Shown: positions 1 to 8,937, numbered from the stretch's first letter. The stretch is 64,000 bases of DNA from Actinocatenispora sp963805605 (GCA_963805605.1 CAWDUX010000001.1:496001-560000), one strand, 5' to 3'. The notes: generated by a model from the letters alone, not told the origin. Made by a program: numbers and translations.

Positions 1-319
1 TGGCGTCGTACGCGATCAGTTCACTCAGTACGGTGGTGACCACGGCGCGGGGCATGGCCTGCCGAAGGTCCCGGTGGCCCACCTTGGCGCGAATGCGGGC
101 GGCGCTCTGGGCGTTGCCACGGTTGAACGCGGCCTCGATGAGTTGCTGCTTGGTCGGGAAGTAGTGCTGGACCCGACCGGGTGAGACCCCTGCGCGAGCG
201 GCGACCTCGGCCTGCGAGACGGCCTGCAGGCCACCGTCGGCGACAACGGCCAACACGGCGTCTGCGATCTCGGCTCTGCGTTGATCGTGATGTGCTCCGA
301 GGCCGCGGGTGCGTGCCAT
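1..319 (-). CDS. TetR family transcriptional regulator (3' part beyond window edge)
   Basis: This is the N-terminal 106 residues of a TetR repressor, and the reading frame stays open to the left edge. The start ATG (319-317) follows a strong GAAGGAGGG site. Residues about 10-55 form the HTH, ending in the typical GVSPGRVQHYFPTKQQLIEA helix. The gene is divergent from the DHA2 exporter starting at 431. A near-perfect dyad lies between them (393-412), so it probably represses itself and the exporter. The ligand domain is outside the window, so the inducer cannot be guessed. Confidence 0.9.
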   Translation of the reverse strand, partial: MARTRGLGAHHDQRRAEIADAVLAVVADGGLQAVSQAEVAARAGVSPGRVQHYFPTKQQLIEAAFNRGNAQSAARIRAKVGHRDLRQAMPRAVVTTVLSELIAYDA

Positions 320-392
320 GGCCCTCCTTCTTTTTCGATGTGGACAGACTGGTTTGATGGGCCGAGTCTACCGGCGGTACCGTCCCAATCAA

Positions 393-412
393 ATCAATGT
401 ATTTACATCGAT
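393..412. promoter_or_regulatory. Candidate TetR operator (9-2-9 inverted repeat)
   Basis: ATCAATGTA-TT-TACATCGAT is an inverted repeat matching at 8 of 9 positions, with a perfect TGTA/TACA core. It lies in an AT-rich patch just before the exporter start and 74 bp from the divergent TetR start. Position and symmetry suggest the repressor site; binding is inferred. Confidence 0.6.
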
Positions 413-430
413 TTATGGGAGCGTCAACGG

Positions 431-1891
431 GTGGCAGAAGCCGTAGCGGTGCCGGGTCCGGCGGAGCAGACGTCCGCCAGTGGGCGGCCCCAGGATCGCG
501 GCGCGTCCGGGTCTTGGTGGGTGCTGGTGCTGGCTTGCACGGCCTGGTTCATGGTCGTGCTGGACGAGTCGGTGGTGAACGTCGCCTTGCCCTCGATCCG
601 CTCCGACCTGGGCTTCGATCCGGTCAGCGTGCAGTGGGTCGCCAACGCCTACGCACTGGCTTTCGCGGGGCTGCTGCTGCTCGGCGGGCGGGTCGCTGAC
701 CTGTACGGCTGTAAACCGGTCCTTCTCGTCGGTCTTGCCGTGTTCACCGCCGCCAGTCTGGTCGGTGGTGCGGCGCTGGGTCCGGTGATGCTCGTGGCCG
801 CACGTGGGGCGCAGGGGTTGGGTAGCGCCATCGTCGCCCCCGTCACACTGACTCTACTGACCTCGACCTTCCCCGAAGGGCCCCGCCGCACGAGGGCGCT
901 GACTATCTGGGGTGCGGTCGGAAGTGTCGCCGGTGCGTCGGGCAACCTGCTCGGCGGAGTACTGACCCAGACGGTGTCCTGGCGCGCGATCCTGCTGATC
1001 AACCTACCTCTGGGGCTGGGAGCAATCGGGCTGGCAACCCGGTACCTGACCGGTCACGGCCGACCGAGGCGGCGGCGGCGTCTCGATCTGCCCGGTGCGA
1101 TGCTGGCGACCATGGCGGTCGTCTCGCTGACCTACGCCGTCACGCGCGCCAGCAGCAGTGGCTGGCACGACCCGGTGATGATCACAGCCCTCAGCCTGGC
1201 GATCGCGGGACTCGCCGCCTTCGTGCTCGTGGAAACACGACTGGTGGCGGAGCCGTTGATCCCGCTGCGACTGCTACGTACCCGGACCATCGGGCTGGGT
1301 AACGCGATCACCCTGCTGGCCGGGGCATGCTTTCAGATTCCGATGTGGTATTTCCTCAGCTTCGCCATCCAGCAGGTCCTGGAGTACACGCCACTGGAGA
1401 CCGGGTTGGCGTTTCTGCCGTACACGGTGCTGGGCCTGGGCATCGGGATGCGGCTCACCCCGTGGCTGATGAGTCACTTCCCGAACCGGGGCCTGATCGC
1501 CATCGGCGCGGTGATCATCGCGGCCGCGTTCATGTGGCAGAGCCGCATCAGCCCGGATGGCAGCTACATGACGGCAATTCTCGGCCCCGCCATCGTGTCC
1601 ACCGCCGGCAGCATGCTCTTCTTCACCCCGCTCACCAGCGTCGTCACCTCAGGTATCAGTGCGGCAGACGCCGGCGCCGCCTCCGGACTGATGAACACCG
1701 CGAAACAGATCGGTGGCGTCCTCGGATTGGCTGCGATGGTCACCGCCACCGGGCAGGGCAGTGGTGTCATGGGCTACGCCTACAGCCATGCTTTCGTCAT
1801 CATGGCGATGATCCTGGTCGTCGCCGCGGGACTGGCGCTGGCGCTGCCGCCCGCGGTAGCCCCGGGCCAACCCGAGCCAACGGATCGGTAG
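431..1891 (+). CDS. DHA2-type MFS multidrug exporter
   Basis: This 486-residue polytopic protein has the size and about 14 hydrophobic segments of EmrB/QacA-type proton-driven exporters. TM1 carries LDESVVNVALPSI, a variant of the DHA2 motif D. The loop after TM2 has GGRVADLYGCK (motif A). GTG 431 is preferred because a GGGAG site precedes it, and the longer upstream frame would cross the operator and the TetR gene. Control by the divergent TetR is likely. The substrate is unknown. Confidence 0.88.
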   Translation: MAEAVAVPGPAEQTSASGRPQDRGASGSWWVLVLACTAWFMVVLDESVVNVALPSIRSDLGFDPVSVQWVANAYALAFAGLLLLGGRVADLYGCKPVLLVGLAVFTAASLVGGAALGPVMLVAARGAQGLGSAIVAPVTLTLLTSTFPEGPRRTRALTIWGAVGSVAGASGNLLGGVLTQTVSWRAILLINLPLGLGAIGLATRYLTGHGRPRRRRRLDLPGAMLATMAVVSLTYAVTRASSSGWHDPVMITALSLAIAGLAAFVLVETRLVAEPLIPLRLLRTRTIGLGNAITLLAGACFQIPMWYFLSFAIQQVLEYTPLETGLAFLPYTVLGLGIGMRLTPWLMSHFPNRGLIAIGAVIIAAAFMWQSRISPDGSYMTAILGPAIVSTAGSMLFFTPLTSVVTSGISAADAGAASGLMNTAKQIGGVLGLAAMVTATGQGSGVMGYAYSHAFVIMAMILVVAAGLALALPPAVAPGQPEPTDR

Positions 1892-1989
1892 CCGAGCCCC
1901 GTATCCTCGCAACGGCCGTGGGGAATGTGTCTGCGCCACCGGGCCCCGGGGGTCGCTGGATCTGCTGCGTGGCACGAACATCGCGTGGG

Positions 1990-2706
1990 TCAGGATCGGG
2001 TCGCCAGGTAGATCGTGGCCGACGAACGGCCCCTGGTCAGCGGATTGTCGAAGTACACCCGCTCGGTCCGCACCTCGACGAAGGCGGCGTTCAGGGCCGC
2101 GAGGAAGTCCTCGTCCGGCGCGTCATCTGACCACATGGCGAAGGTTCCGCCCGCGACGAGATGTGCCGACGCGGCCCGCAGGCCGTCCGCGGTGTAGAAG
2201 GCGGCGTGTTGCCGATGCAGTACGTGCCGCGGCGAGTGGTCGATGTCCAGCAGGATCGCGTCGTAGGTTCGACCTGGACGTTCCGGATCGAAGCCCGCCG
2301 TGCCTGCGGCGGCGGAGAAGAAGTCCGCGCACGCCACCGAGACCCGGTCATCGGACAGCAGACCCGTCATCTCGGGAAGCAGCCCGCGTTCGTGCCAGGA
2401 GACGACTGCTTGGGAGTACTCGACCAGCCGCACACTGCGCACCCGCTGATCTGCCAAGGCTTCCTGCGCGGTGTAACCCAGCCCCAGGCCACCGACGACG
2501 ACGTCGATCCCGGTGCCGGTGGTGCGCGCCAACCCCAACCGTGCCAGCTCCCGCTCGGCCACGGTGAACAGGCTCGACATCAGGAACTCGTCGCCGAGCT
2601 TGACCTCGTAGACATCTATGCGCACAGTCGGATCGAGCCTCCGCCGGAGGCTGATCTCGCCGATAGGGGTCTGCTGCCAGTCGAGTTCCTCGAAGCGCGC
2701 GCTCAT
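1990..2706 (-). CDS. Spermidine-synthase-like / class I methyltransferase-fold protein
   Basis: This 238-residue soluble protein has the Rossmann signature VVVGGLGLGYTAQEAL (about 68-83), an acidic strand-2 end in VRLVEYSQAV, and YDAILLDIDHSPRHVL (about 147-162). This matches the spermidine synthase fold. The catalytic Asp pattern of true aminopropyltransferases is not clear, and no polyamine genes are nearby, so a SAM-binding enzyme of unknown substrate is equally possible. It is divergent from the YdcF-like gene at 2915, with a perfect dyad between them at 2777-2799. Confidence 0.75.
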   Translation of the reverse strand: MSARFEELDWQQTPIGEISLRRRLDPTVRIDVYEVKLGDEFLMSSLFTVAERELARLGLARTTGTGIDVVVGGLGLGYTAQEALADQRVRSVRLVEYSQAVVSWHERGLLPEMTGLLSDDRVSVACADFFSAAAGTAGFDPERPGRTYDAILLDIDHSPRHVLHRQHAAFYTADGLRAASAHLVAGGTFAMWSDDAPDEDFLAALNAAFVEVRTERVYFDNPLTRGRSSATIYLATRS

Positions 2707-2776
2707 CGCAGCTGACGATAGACCCGGCCAGCGGCCGTTGCGGCAACGGATCGACCGGCGCGCACGGGTATCGATG

Positions 2777-2799
2777 TTCGGACACCGACAGTGTCCGAA
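2777..2799. promoter_or_regulatory. Perfect 9-5-9 dyad in divergent promoter region
   Basis: TTCGGACAC-CGACA-GTGTCCGAA is a perfect inverted repeat 71 bp upstream of the 2706 start and about 115 bp upstream of the 2915 start. It is probably the operator of an unlinked regulator acting on one or both divergent genes. No dedicated regulator gene is adjacent. Confidence 0.5.
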
Positions 2800-2914
2800 A
2801 TGATGATCCCACTACCGTGGTGTCCACCCCGATACTGGACTCCCTGAGCGCCGCCCAGCACCATCGTCACGACAGGTGCTCCGCGGCGTGCGACGGCTCC
2901 CCGTAGGAGGACAG

Positions 2915-4006
2915 GTGTCCGGTCACGACGCGCAGCGATGGTGGCAGGGGGTGGATCTGGCACCCGGCAAGGTCGCCGCGCTGCGGGTACTGGCGCTCAC
3001 CCCCGACGAACGGCAGCACCTACTGGGTGCGTTCCTGCACTACACCGGTGCCGACCGGATGCCCACCGTGCCCGTCCTTCCGGCCCGCCCGCAACTCGGC
3101 CTGCAGGAGAGCTACCCCATCGACCTGGAGCGTATCCGGGCCCTGCTCACGCTGATCGACCGCACGGATGTCACCGACCACCTGCACATTCCGGCGACGG
3201 CGGCCGACCAGCAGGTGTTCACCAACCTCGACCGTGAACTGGCCGAGCAGGTAGTGGCGTACGAGCGGCGCGGCCCGGACCAGGCCGCACAGGTGCAGAC
3301 CCTGCTGCGGGAGATCTACCACTACCTGCGCGGTTCGTCGCAGGCCGACACCCTGCCCCTGTACGAGGAGGGCGTGACCGGGGTGGACGTCATCATCGTC
3401 CCCGGATGCCGGGGAAAGGGCATGATCCTGCGGGCGCACCAGGCACTGCACGTGCTCGGGACCTCGCCCACACCGGCCCGGGTCGTGCTGTCGGGACTCC
3501 ATCCGTACTACGCGCGCCAGTTCGACTTCGACGCCGGGCCCGGCCCCGACGGAGCGGAGCCGGTGCCCTTCGGCGAGGCGGACGCGATGGCCACGGTCAT
3601 CGAGGACCTGGCACCCGAGCTGATCGACGCCCGGTACCAACCGGTCGGTGGGACGCCGCTGCGGCAGTTGGTCATCGACAGTCGGGCCCGCAACACCCTC
3701 GAGTCGATCGTGCACTGCCTCCCGCTGCTCCAGGAGACCTACATGGCGCTGGGCCGGCGGCTCAACATCTGCCTGGTGACCTCGCCGTACCACGTGCGAC
3801 GGTTCCACGCGATCACCACCGTACGGTTGCGACACCTGGTGTATGTGGGGCACCTGGTGGACACAGTGGTCTGCAGCCCGGCGCGTTCGGGCGTGGACAT
3901 GCCACAACTGCAGGACATCACCGATCCACGCCACACGTACGCCGTGGGGCTCTACCTCCGCGAGTGTCTGAAACTCCTGGGCGGCCGGATCGTCGGCGAA
4001 TTCTGA
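2915..4006 (+). CDS. YdcF/DUF218-like protein
   Basis: This is a 363-residue protein. GTG 2915 is chosen because AGGAGGACAG lies directly before it. The C-terminal half (about 157-345) resembles the DUF218/YdcF fold: VDVIIVPG near 157, then SRARNTLESI near 256, then TSPYHVRRF near 288. These are the conserved strand-loop positions of that family. The N-terminal 150 residues are helical and I do not recognise them. No signal peptide or membrane segment is seen, unlike many YdcF-like proteins. It is followed after 19 bp by a RelA/SpoT-domain gene, so the two are probably co-transcribed. Function is unknown. Confidence 0.7.
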   Translation: MSGHDAQRWWQGVDLAPGKVAALRVLALTPDERQHLLGAFLHYTGADRMPTVPVLPARPQLGLQESYPIDLERIRALLTLIDRTDVTDHLHIPATAADQQVFTNLDRELAEQVVAYERRGPDQAAQVQTLLREIYHYLRGSSQADTLPLYEEGVTGVDVIIVPGCRGKGMILRAHQALHVLGTSPTPARVVLSGLHPYYARQFDFDAGPGPDGAEPVPFGEADAMATVIEDLAPELIDARYQPVGGTPLRQLVIDSRARNTLESIVHCLPLLQETYMALGRRLNICLVTSPYHVRRFHAITTVRLRHLVYVGHLVDTVVCSPARSGVDMPQLQDITDPRHTYAVGLYLRECLKLLGGRIVGEF

Positions 4007-4025
4007 CCCTGTACTGGATGCCACC

Positions 4026-5096
4026 ATGACACACGATCCCGACGCCGTGGTCGAGACCACGGTGATGCGCTACCGGCGGGAACTCGACCGGTACCGGAAG
4101 TTCGCCCAGCACGTGGGGGAGACCATGATGCGTGCGCTGCCGCAGGCAGGTGTGCCGGCCACCGTGCAGTGGCGGGCGAAACGGCCGGAGAGCCTGCGCG
4201 GCAAGCTGTACCGCAACCAGAAGCTGGTCCTGTCCACCGACCGGGAGCAGATCCTGCCCAGCATCGGCGATCTCGCCGCGGTACGGATCTGCACGTACCG
4301 GCACGCCGACCGGCCCCGGGCGCTGGAGACGATCGACCGGCTGTTCACCGTCGTGCCCGGATCGGTGGACGACAAGGACGAGTCCCGCGAGCGCCGTAGC
4401 GACCACTCCCGCTGGTACCGGGCGACCCATCTACAGATCGGGATCCGCCCGGAGAACATGGTGCCGGAACTGGAGAACCTCAGCGACGACACCTGCGAGG
4501 TGCAGATCAGTTCCCTGCTGGAGCACTCCTGGAACGAGATCGAGCACGACATCGGCTACAAGCCTGTGGTGAAGCCGCCGGTGAACGTCCGGGAGCTGCT
4601 CAATGACCTGGGACGCTGGCGCCAGAACGGGGACCGCATCATCGATCAGCTCATGCGTGCCGACCGGGAATTCCGGGCTTCCCTGGACGAACGCTCGATT
4701 GTGGACTACGAGGACTTCGTGGCCGATGGGTCGGCACGGCTGCGGGAGCCGACCGGGGCGCTACGGCTCGATGCCGGCGAGGACGCGCTGGGCCACCTGC
4801 ACCGGTCGCTGATCAAGGCAGGTCTGACCAGGTCCGGTCAGGTGTGGTGCAACGCCAGGCCGGAGCGTTATGTCGTGGCCGAGCCGCTGATCCGGATGAT
4901 CAACCGTCAGCTGGAACGGGACAACGAGACCCGCGACCTGGGTGCGCTCGGCGCGCTGCTGCTGGTCTCCGGTTCCCCGGCCGACCGGCTGCTGCTGGTC
5001 CTGCTCTCGGCGGTCGCCGACGACCTGGTGGCCATCCAGGACGACCACTACTCGGTGATCGCGGCGGCCTACCTCGCGCTGGACTCCGATCCCTGA
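4026..5096 (+). CDS. RelA/SpoT synthetase-domain protein
   Basis: This 356-residue protein has a (p)ppGpp-synthetase-type nucleotidyltransferase domain at about 25-185. Visible motifs are KRPESLRGKLYR (about 51-62), DLAAVRI (about 82-88), SRWYRATH (about 126) and EVQISSLLEHSWNEIEHD (about 157-174). These correspond to the basic, metal-binding Asp, Y-x-A-x-H and E-x-Q signatures. There is no HD hydrolase, TGS or ACT domain. The C-terminal 170 residues are unassigned and much longer than in small alarmone synthetases. It sits 19 bp behind the YdcF-like gene. It could make an alarmone or be a toxic synthetase relative; the sequence does not decide. Confidence 0.82.
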   Translation: MTHDPDAVVETTVMRYRRELDRYRKFAQHVGETMMRALPQAGVPATVQWRAKRPESLRGKLYRNQKLVLSTDREQILPSIGDLAAVRICTYRHADRPRALETIDRLFTVVPGSVDDKDESRERRSDHSRWYRATHLQIGIRPENMVPELENLSDDTCEVQISSLLEHSWNEIEHDIGYKPVVKPPVNVRELLNDLGRWRQNGDRIIDQLMRADREFRASLDERSIVDYEDFVADGSARLREPTGALRLDAGEDALGHLHRSLIKAGLTRSGQVWCNARPERYVVAEPLIRMINRQLERDNETRDLGALGALLLVSGSPADRLLLVLLSAVADDLVAIQDDHYSVIAAAYLALDSDP

Positions 5097-5221
5097 GCCG
5101 TGGAGTACGACCTTCGCAACGTCGGATGCTCTTGCACGCTGGCCAGATCGACGGTGTCCATGGCGAGATCGAGTACCTCGAAGGGTGTGTCGCGCAGCGG
5201 TGACAGGATGTCCTCGCGCAT
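5069..5221 (-). pseudogene. Possible gene-fragment remnant
   Basis: A 50-codon open frame reads on the minus strand (MREDILSPLRDTPFEVLDLA...), and its first 35 codons look like coding sequence. It overlaps the end of the RelA/SpoT gene antisense and has no clear ribosome-binding site. It may be the tail of a lost gene or chance. I do not recognise the family. Confidence 0.2.
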
Positions 5222-5306
5222 CTGACGTACCGAGGCCTTATGTCGGGCCGCAGGTACCCGGCCCGGGTAGGATCCGGCGTCGCACCGACATCCGACCGTT
5301 CGGAGC

Positions 5307-6161
5307 GTGATGACCGCTACCGCAGGGTCCTTGACCAACTGGGCGGGCAATGTCGCGTTCCGGGCCGCCCGACTGTACCGCCCGGCCACTCTGGACGAGC
5401 TGCGACGCGTCGTCGCCGCCAGTAGTTGGATCCGCGCACTGGGTAGTGCGCACTCGTTCGGTCTGGTCGCCGACACCACCGGTGACCTGGTCCGGCTGGA
5501 CCAGGTGCCGTCCGTCATCGAGGTGGATCAGGACCGCGGGAGCGTCACGGTAGGCGCCGGAACCAGCTATGCGGAACTCGCCCGGCACCTGGACCGGGCC
5601 GGCCTCGCGCTGGCGAACCTGGCCTCGCTGCCGCATATCTCGGTGGCCGGTTCCTGCGCGACCTGCACCCACGGTTCCGGTTGGACACAACGCTGTCTGG
5701 CCACGGCGGTGCGCGCGTTCCAGCTCGTCGGCCCTACCGGCGAGCTGGTCGAGTTGTCCCGGGAGCGCGACCCGGACGTTTTCCCCGGCGCGGTGGTGGC
5801 GCTCGGCGCGCTGGGCATCGTGACTCAGCTCACCCTGGATGTCGAGCCCGCTTACGAGATGGCACAGCGGGTGCGTGTCGCGGTGCCGCTGGACGCGATC
5901 GTCGAGCGTGTCGATGCCGTGTTCGCGGCGGCGTACAGCGTCAGCATGTTCACCGACTGGCGCAGCGGCCTGGCGAGCGTGTGGCTCAAACGCCGGCGGC
6001 GACCGGCCCCTACTCGTCGTCCTCGGACAGCCGGGGGGAGGGCCACCCGAGCCACCACTCCTGTTCCGGCGGCTCGCCTGCCCGCACCGCGAACTCGCGG
6101 AGCGCCTCCGCGAGCGGGCGGTGCCACCGCTGTGGCGTCGACTCGTGTACGAGCGCGGTGA
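5307..6161 (+). pseudogene. Truncated FAD-linked alditol/aldonolactone oxidase
   Basis: The first 230 or so residues are a good AldO/xylitol oxidase-like FAD-binding module. They carry ALGSAHSFG with the histidine position used for covalent FAD in AldO, VTVGAGTSYAELARHL, and GSCATCTHGSG. Homology stops near 5990 after SVSMFTDWRSG. The frame then runs into low-quality Arg/Pro-rich sequence antisense to the MarR gene. AldO proteins are about 415 residues, so roughly the C-terminal 45% (most of the substrate domain) is missing. GTG 5307 or ATG 5310 is the start. It is probably a non-functional remnant. Confidence 0.75.
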
Positions 6162-6558
6162 GCTCCTCACGACGGCGTCGGGTCACCTCGTCGATGAGGT
6201 GACGACCCGCGGCAGTCAGGGTGAGCCGGACCGCCCGCCTGTCCTGCGGCGTCCGGGACCTGCGGATCAGTCCCTTACGGACCAGACGGTCGCACATCCG
6301 GGTCCCGGTCGACGGGTTGACCCCGAGCTCCTCGGCGATCTCCCGGATCATGCGCGGCCCACGGGAGGCGAGCACCACCAGGGCCCGGTACTGCGGCAGG
6401 GTCACATCCGTGTCGAGACCGGCCAGGGAGTGGGCGGCGAGACCGACCAGCGCACGACTGGCCGACAGGAACGCGTCGATCAACTCGTCAGCATCCACGT
6501 CCGCCACCATGTCTTGCGCAGCTTCCTCCTGCATCGTGCAATCTTCGCAGCCCGCCAC
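6010..6558 (-). CDS. MarR family transcriptional regulator
   Basis: This 182-residue protein has a winged helix: TLPQYRALVVLASRGPR, then the recognition region EELGVNPSTGTRMCDRL, and the wing RTPQDRRAVRLTLT. All are typical of MarR. Three starts are in frame (6558, 6534, and an ATG behind AGGAGGAAG near 6510); the longest is listed. Its 3' end lies over the ruined tail of the alditol oxidase frame, so the deletion that truncated that gene probably ended just beside this one. The target is unknown. Confidence 0.82.
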   Translation of the reverse strand: MAGCEDCTMQEEAAQDMVADVDADELIDAFLSASRALVGLAAHSLAGLDTDVTLPQYRALVVLASRGPRMIREIAEELGVNPSTGTRMCDRLVRKGLIRRSRTPQDRRAVRLTLTAAGRHLIDEVTRRRREELTALVHESTPQRWHRPLAEALREFAVRAGEPPEQEWWLGWPSPRLSEDDE

Positions 6559-6735
6559 GCGGCGACGCGCCCAACCCGCTCCACCGCCCGCCAGCAGAAC
6601 ACCGTCCCCGACATCGCAGCGCTCCCGGCCGGCGTGCGGGAGCTGCCCGCGGCCGCACTGACCCGGCCCGCAACCAGCGTCCCCGTCGCTCCGGGCATTC
6701 GTGCCATCAGCGCAGGTAGGTCACGATCGTGGCCA

Positions 6736-6785
6736 TCACGGCGGCCAGCTGGTGTGCGTTGTGGCGCGCCAGCTGGCCGCCGTGA
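6736..6785. terminator. Hairpin downstream of the ClC gene
   Basis: A perfect 17-bp inverted repeat (TCACGGCGGCCAGCTGG and its complement) with a 16-nt loop lies about 30 bp past the ClC stop on the minus strand. It has no T-tract, as is common in actinomycete terminators. Confidence 0.6.
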
Positions 6786-6815
6786 CTGTCGGCGGGTGGG
6801 CATGACCGGCCCGGA

Positions 6816-8861
6816 TCAGGCCGGGACACGGTTGGCCTCCAGATCGCTGAGCGCGCCGGCGTGCTCAGCCGGTACCAGGACCGTGAGGTGGTCGCCGCGT
6901 TGCAGCGCCGTACGCCCGTCCACGTGCAGGGCCTCGCCGTCACGGCGCAGCGCCATCACCCGGGCGCCGGGCGGCCAGGCGATCTGGTCGATGCGGTAGC
7001 CGGCCACCGCCGCCGAGTCGCCCAGCGCGAGTGCCGCGACGCGGAAACCGCCGAGGGCGGAGCTGGTCGGCCGGGCCCGCTCTGCGGTGCTGCGCAGAGT
7101 GCGTCGGTACGCGGCGAGCGCGTCGCGGTGGGTCAGCCAGCCGACGACGTCGATGCCGTCGGCGGAGAGTACCGGCAGACCGTCCTCCTCGGCTTCGTGC
7201 AGCAGATCCAGGGCGCCGGCCAGGGACTGGCCGGCCGACAGCGCCGGTACCAGGCTGGCCAGGGTGCCGGCGACCACGTCCAGTGTGTTGTCGCCGGCAG
7301 CCTGTTCGACCTCGCGTGCGGTGAGTACACCGCGGTAGCGGCCGGCCGCGTCGACCACCGGCAGGATCCGGTCGGAGGCGTCGGTGAAGCGTGCCAGGAT
7401 CTCATCCAACGACGCCTCGGCGGCCACCGCGGACGGCACCGCTCCCATCGCCTCTGACACGGTCAGCGTCTCCAGCGGGCTCGCGGGTCTTCCCCGCAAC
7501 AGGTCGATGCCGCGGCGCCGCAACTTCAGCGTGTAGATCGTGTCGCCCGACAGCTTCTTCGACAGTGCGGTCGCGATCACCACCGCCGTCATCAGTGGCA
7601 GGATGATCGAGTAGTCGCCGGTGAGTTCGAAGATGATCAGCACGGCGGTGATGGGGGCGCGGGAGGTCGCGGCGAACACCGCACCCATACCGACGATCCC
7701 GTACGCACCGGCTGAACCGACCACACCGGGAAGTGCGGCGTGGGCGAGGGCGCCGAACGCCGCGCCGGCCATCGCGCCGACGAACAGCGATGGCGCGAAC
7801 ACCCCGCCCGAACCGCCGACGGCGATGGTGAGACTGGTGGCGACGACCTTTCCGACGAGCAGGAGCAGCAGGAACCCCAGCAGATAATGTCCGCCGATCG
7901 CACCAGCGAGCACCGGGTAGCCGACGCCGTACATCTGCGGCAGCGCCAGCAGCAGGCCGCCCAGCAGCACGCCGCCCACCGCGGGCCGCAGCCATTCCGG
8001 GCCGCGCCACAGCTTGTCGGCCAGGTCCTCGATGCCGTACAGCACCTTGACGAACCCGATACCCACGACGGCGGCGAGCAGCCCGAGCACCGCGTAGGCG
8101 CCGAACTCGGCTGGCGAGCTGAGATGGAAGGCGGGCAGGTGCAGGAACGGCTGGTCACCGAAGGCCGCCCGGCCGATCACCGCCGAGGTGACGGAGGCCA
8201 GCACCACGGCCCCGAACGATTCGACGCCGAAGTCGGCGAGGATCAGTTCCAGGGCGAAGAACACGCCGGCGATGGGCGCGTTGAAGGTGGCGGATATCCC
8301 GCCCGCGGCACCGCATGCGACCAGCAGCCGCAGCCGTCGTTCCGGTAGCCGGACCAGCTGACCGAGCGAGGATCCCAGCGCCGAGCCGATCTGCACGATC
8401 GGACCCTCCCGGCCCACCGAACCGCCGGAACCGATACACAGGGCGGAGGCCAGCGCCTTGACCACGGCGACGCGCGGGGCGATCCGGCCACCGCGTTCGG
8501 CGACGGCAAGCATGACCTCCGGCACCCCGTGGCCCCGTGCCTCCCGGGCGAAGCGGTGCACCACCGGGCCGTACAGAAGCCCACCGACGATCGGCGCCAG
8601 CACCACGAAGAACACGCCGAGCCAGGGTACGAAATGGTTGGCCGAGTGACCGGCCGCCGAATAGTCGGAGTGACCGCTGAACAGTTGGGTGCCCCACAGG
8701 ATCAGGTAACGGAACGCCACCGCACCCAGGCCGGCACCGGCTCCTACCGCCAGGGCGAGCGGGATCAGACCGGCCGGGGTCCCGCGCAGCCAGTCGAACC
8801 CACGGTCGAACCGGGTCGGCGATCGCCGCATTGCCTCTTGAACTGTCTCATCGGCGCCCAT
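6816..8861 (-). CDS. ClC chloride channel/antiporter with CBS pair and RCK_C-like domain
   Basis: This 681-residue integral membrane protein has the ClC signatures GHGVPEV (110-116), GSGGSVGREGP (144-154) with the gating Glu at 152, and GGSGGVFAPSL (349-359). His replaces Ser in the usual GSGIP filter motif. After the membrane part come two CBS repeats (about 467-585) and a C-terminal segment (about 605-680, with GARVMALRRDG and LQRGDHLTVLVP) resembling the TrkA_C/RCK_C ligand domain. Nucleotide and ligand control of anion flux is therefore likely. It is monocistronic and divergent from the F420-type enzyme at 9046. Confidence 0.92.
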   Translation of the reverse strand: MGADETVQEAMRRSPTRFDRGFDWLRGTPAGLIPLALAVGAGAGLGAVAFRYLILWGTQLFSGHSDYSAAGHSANHFVPWLGVFFVVLAPIVGGLLYGPVVHRFAREARGHGVPEVMLAVAERGGRIAPRVAVVKALASALCIGSGGSVGREGPIVQIGSALGSSLGQLVRLPERRLRLLVACGAAGGISATFNAPIAGVFFALELILADFGVESFGAVVLASVTSAVIGRAAFGDQPFLHLPAFHLSSPAEFGAYAVLGLLAAVVGIGFVKVLYGIEDLADKLWRGPEWLRPAVGGVLLGGLLLALPQMYGVGYPVLAGAIGGHYLLGFLLLLLVGKVVATSLTIAVGGSGGVFAPSLFVGAMAGAAFGALAHAALPGVVGSAGAYGIVGMGAVFAATSRAPITAVLIIFELTGDYSIILPLMTAVVIATALSKKLSGDTIYTLKLRRRGIDLLRGRPASPLETLTVSEAMGAVPSAVAAEASLDEILARFTDASDRILPVVDAAGRYRGVLTAREVEQAAGDNTLDVVAGTLASLVPALSAGQSLAGALDLLHEAEEDGLPVLSADGIDVVGWLTHRDALAAYRRTLRSTAERARPTSSALGGFRVAALALGDSAAVAGYRIDQIAWPPGARVMALRRDGEALHVDGRTALQRGDHLTVLVPAEHAGALSDLEANRVPA

Positions 8862-8937
8862 CTAGCGCTGTCGACCTCCGTCGGGTGGGGGATGACTCGT
8901 CACGCCGGCCCCTGAGGGTGACGGCACGCGGTAACAC

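Noticed and set aside
281..430. N-terminal extension of the exporter frame (MIVMCSEAAG...)
   Set aside because: It lies across the TetR gene and the operator dyad and encodes non-membrane filler; GTG 431 has a ribosome-binding site.
3020..4060. Long minus-strand frame of 346 codons
   Set aside because: It is the antisense shadow of the YdcF-like gene, with composition typical of mirrored GC-rich codons and no family features.
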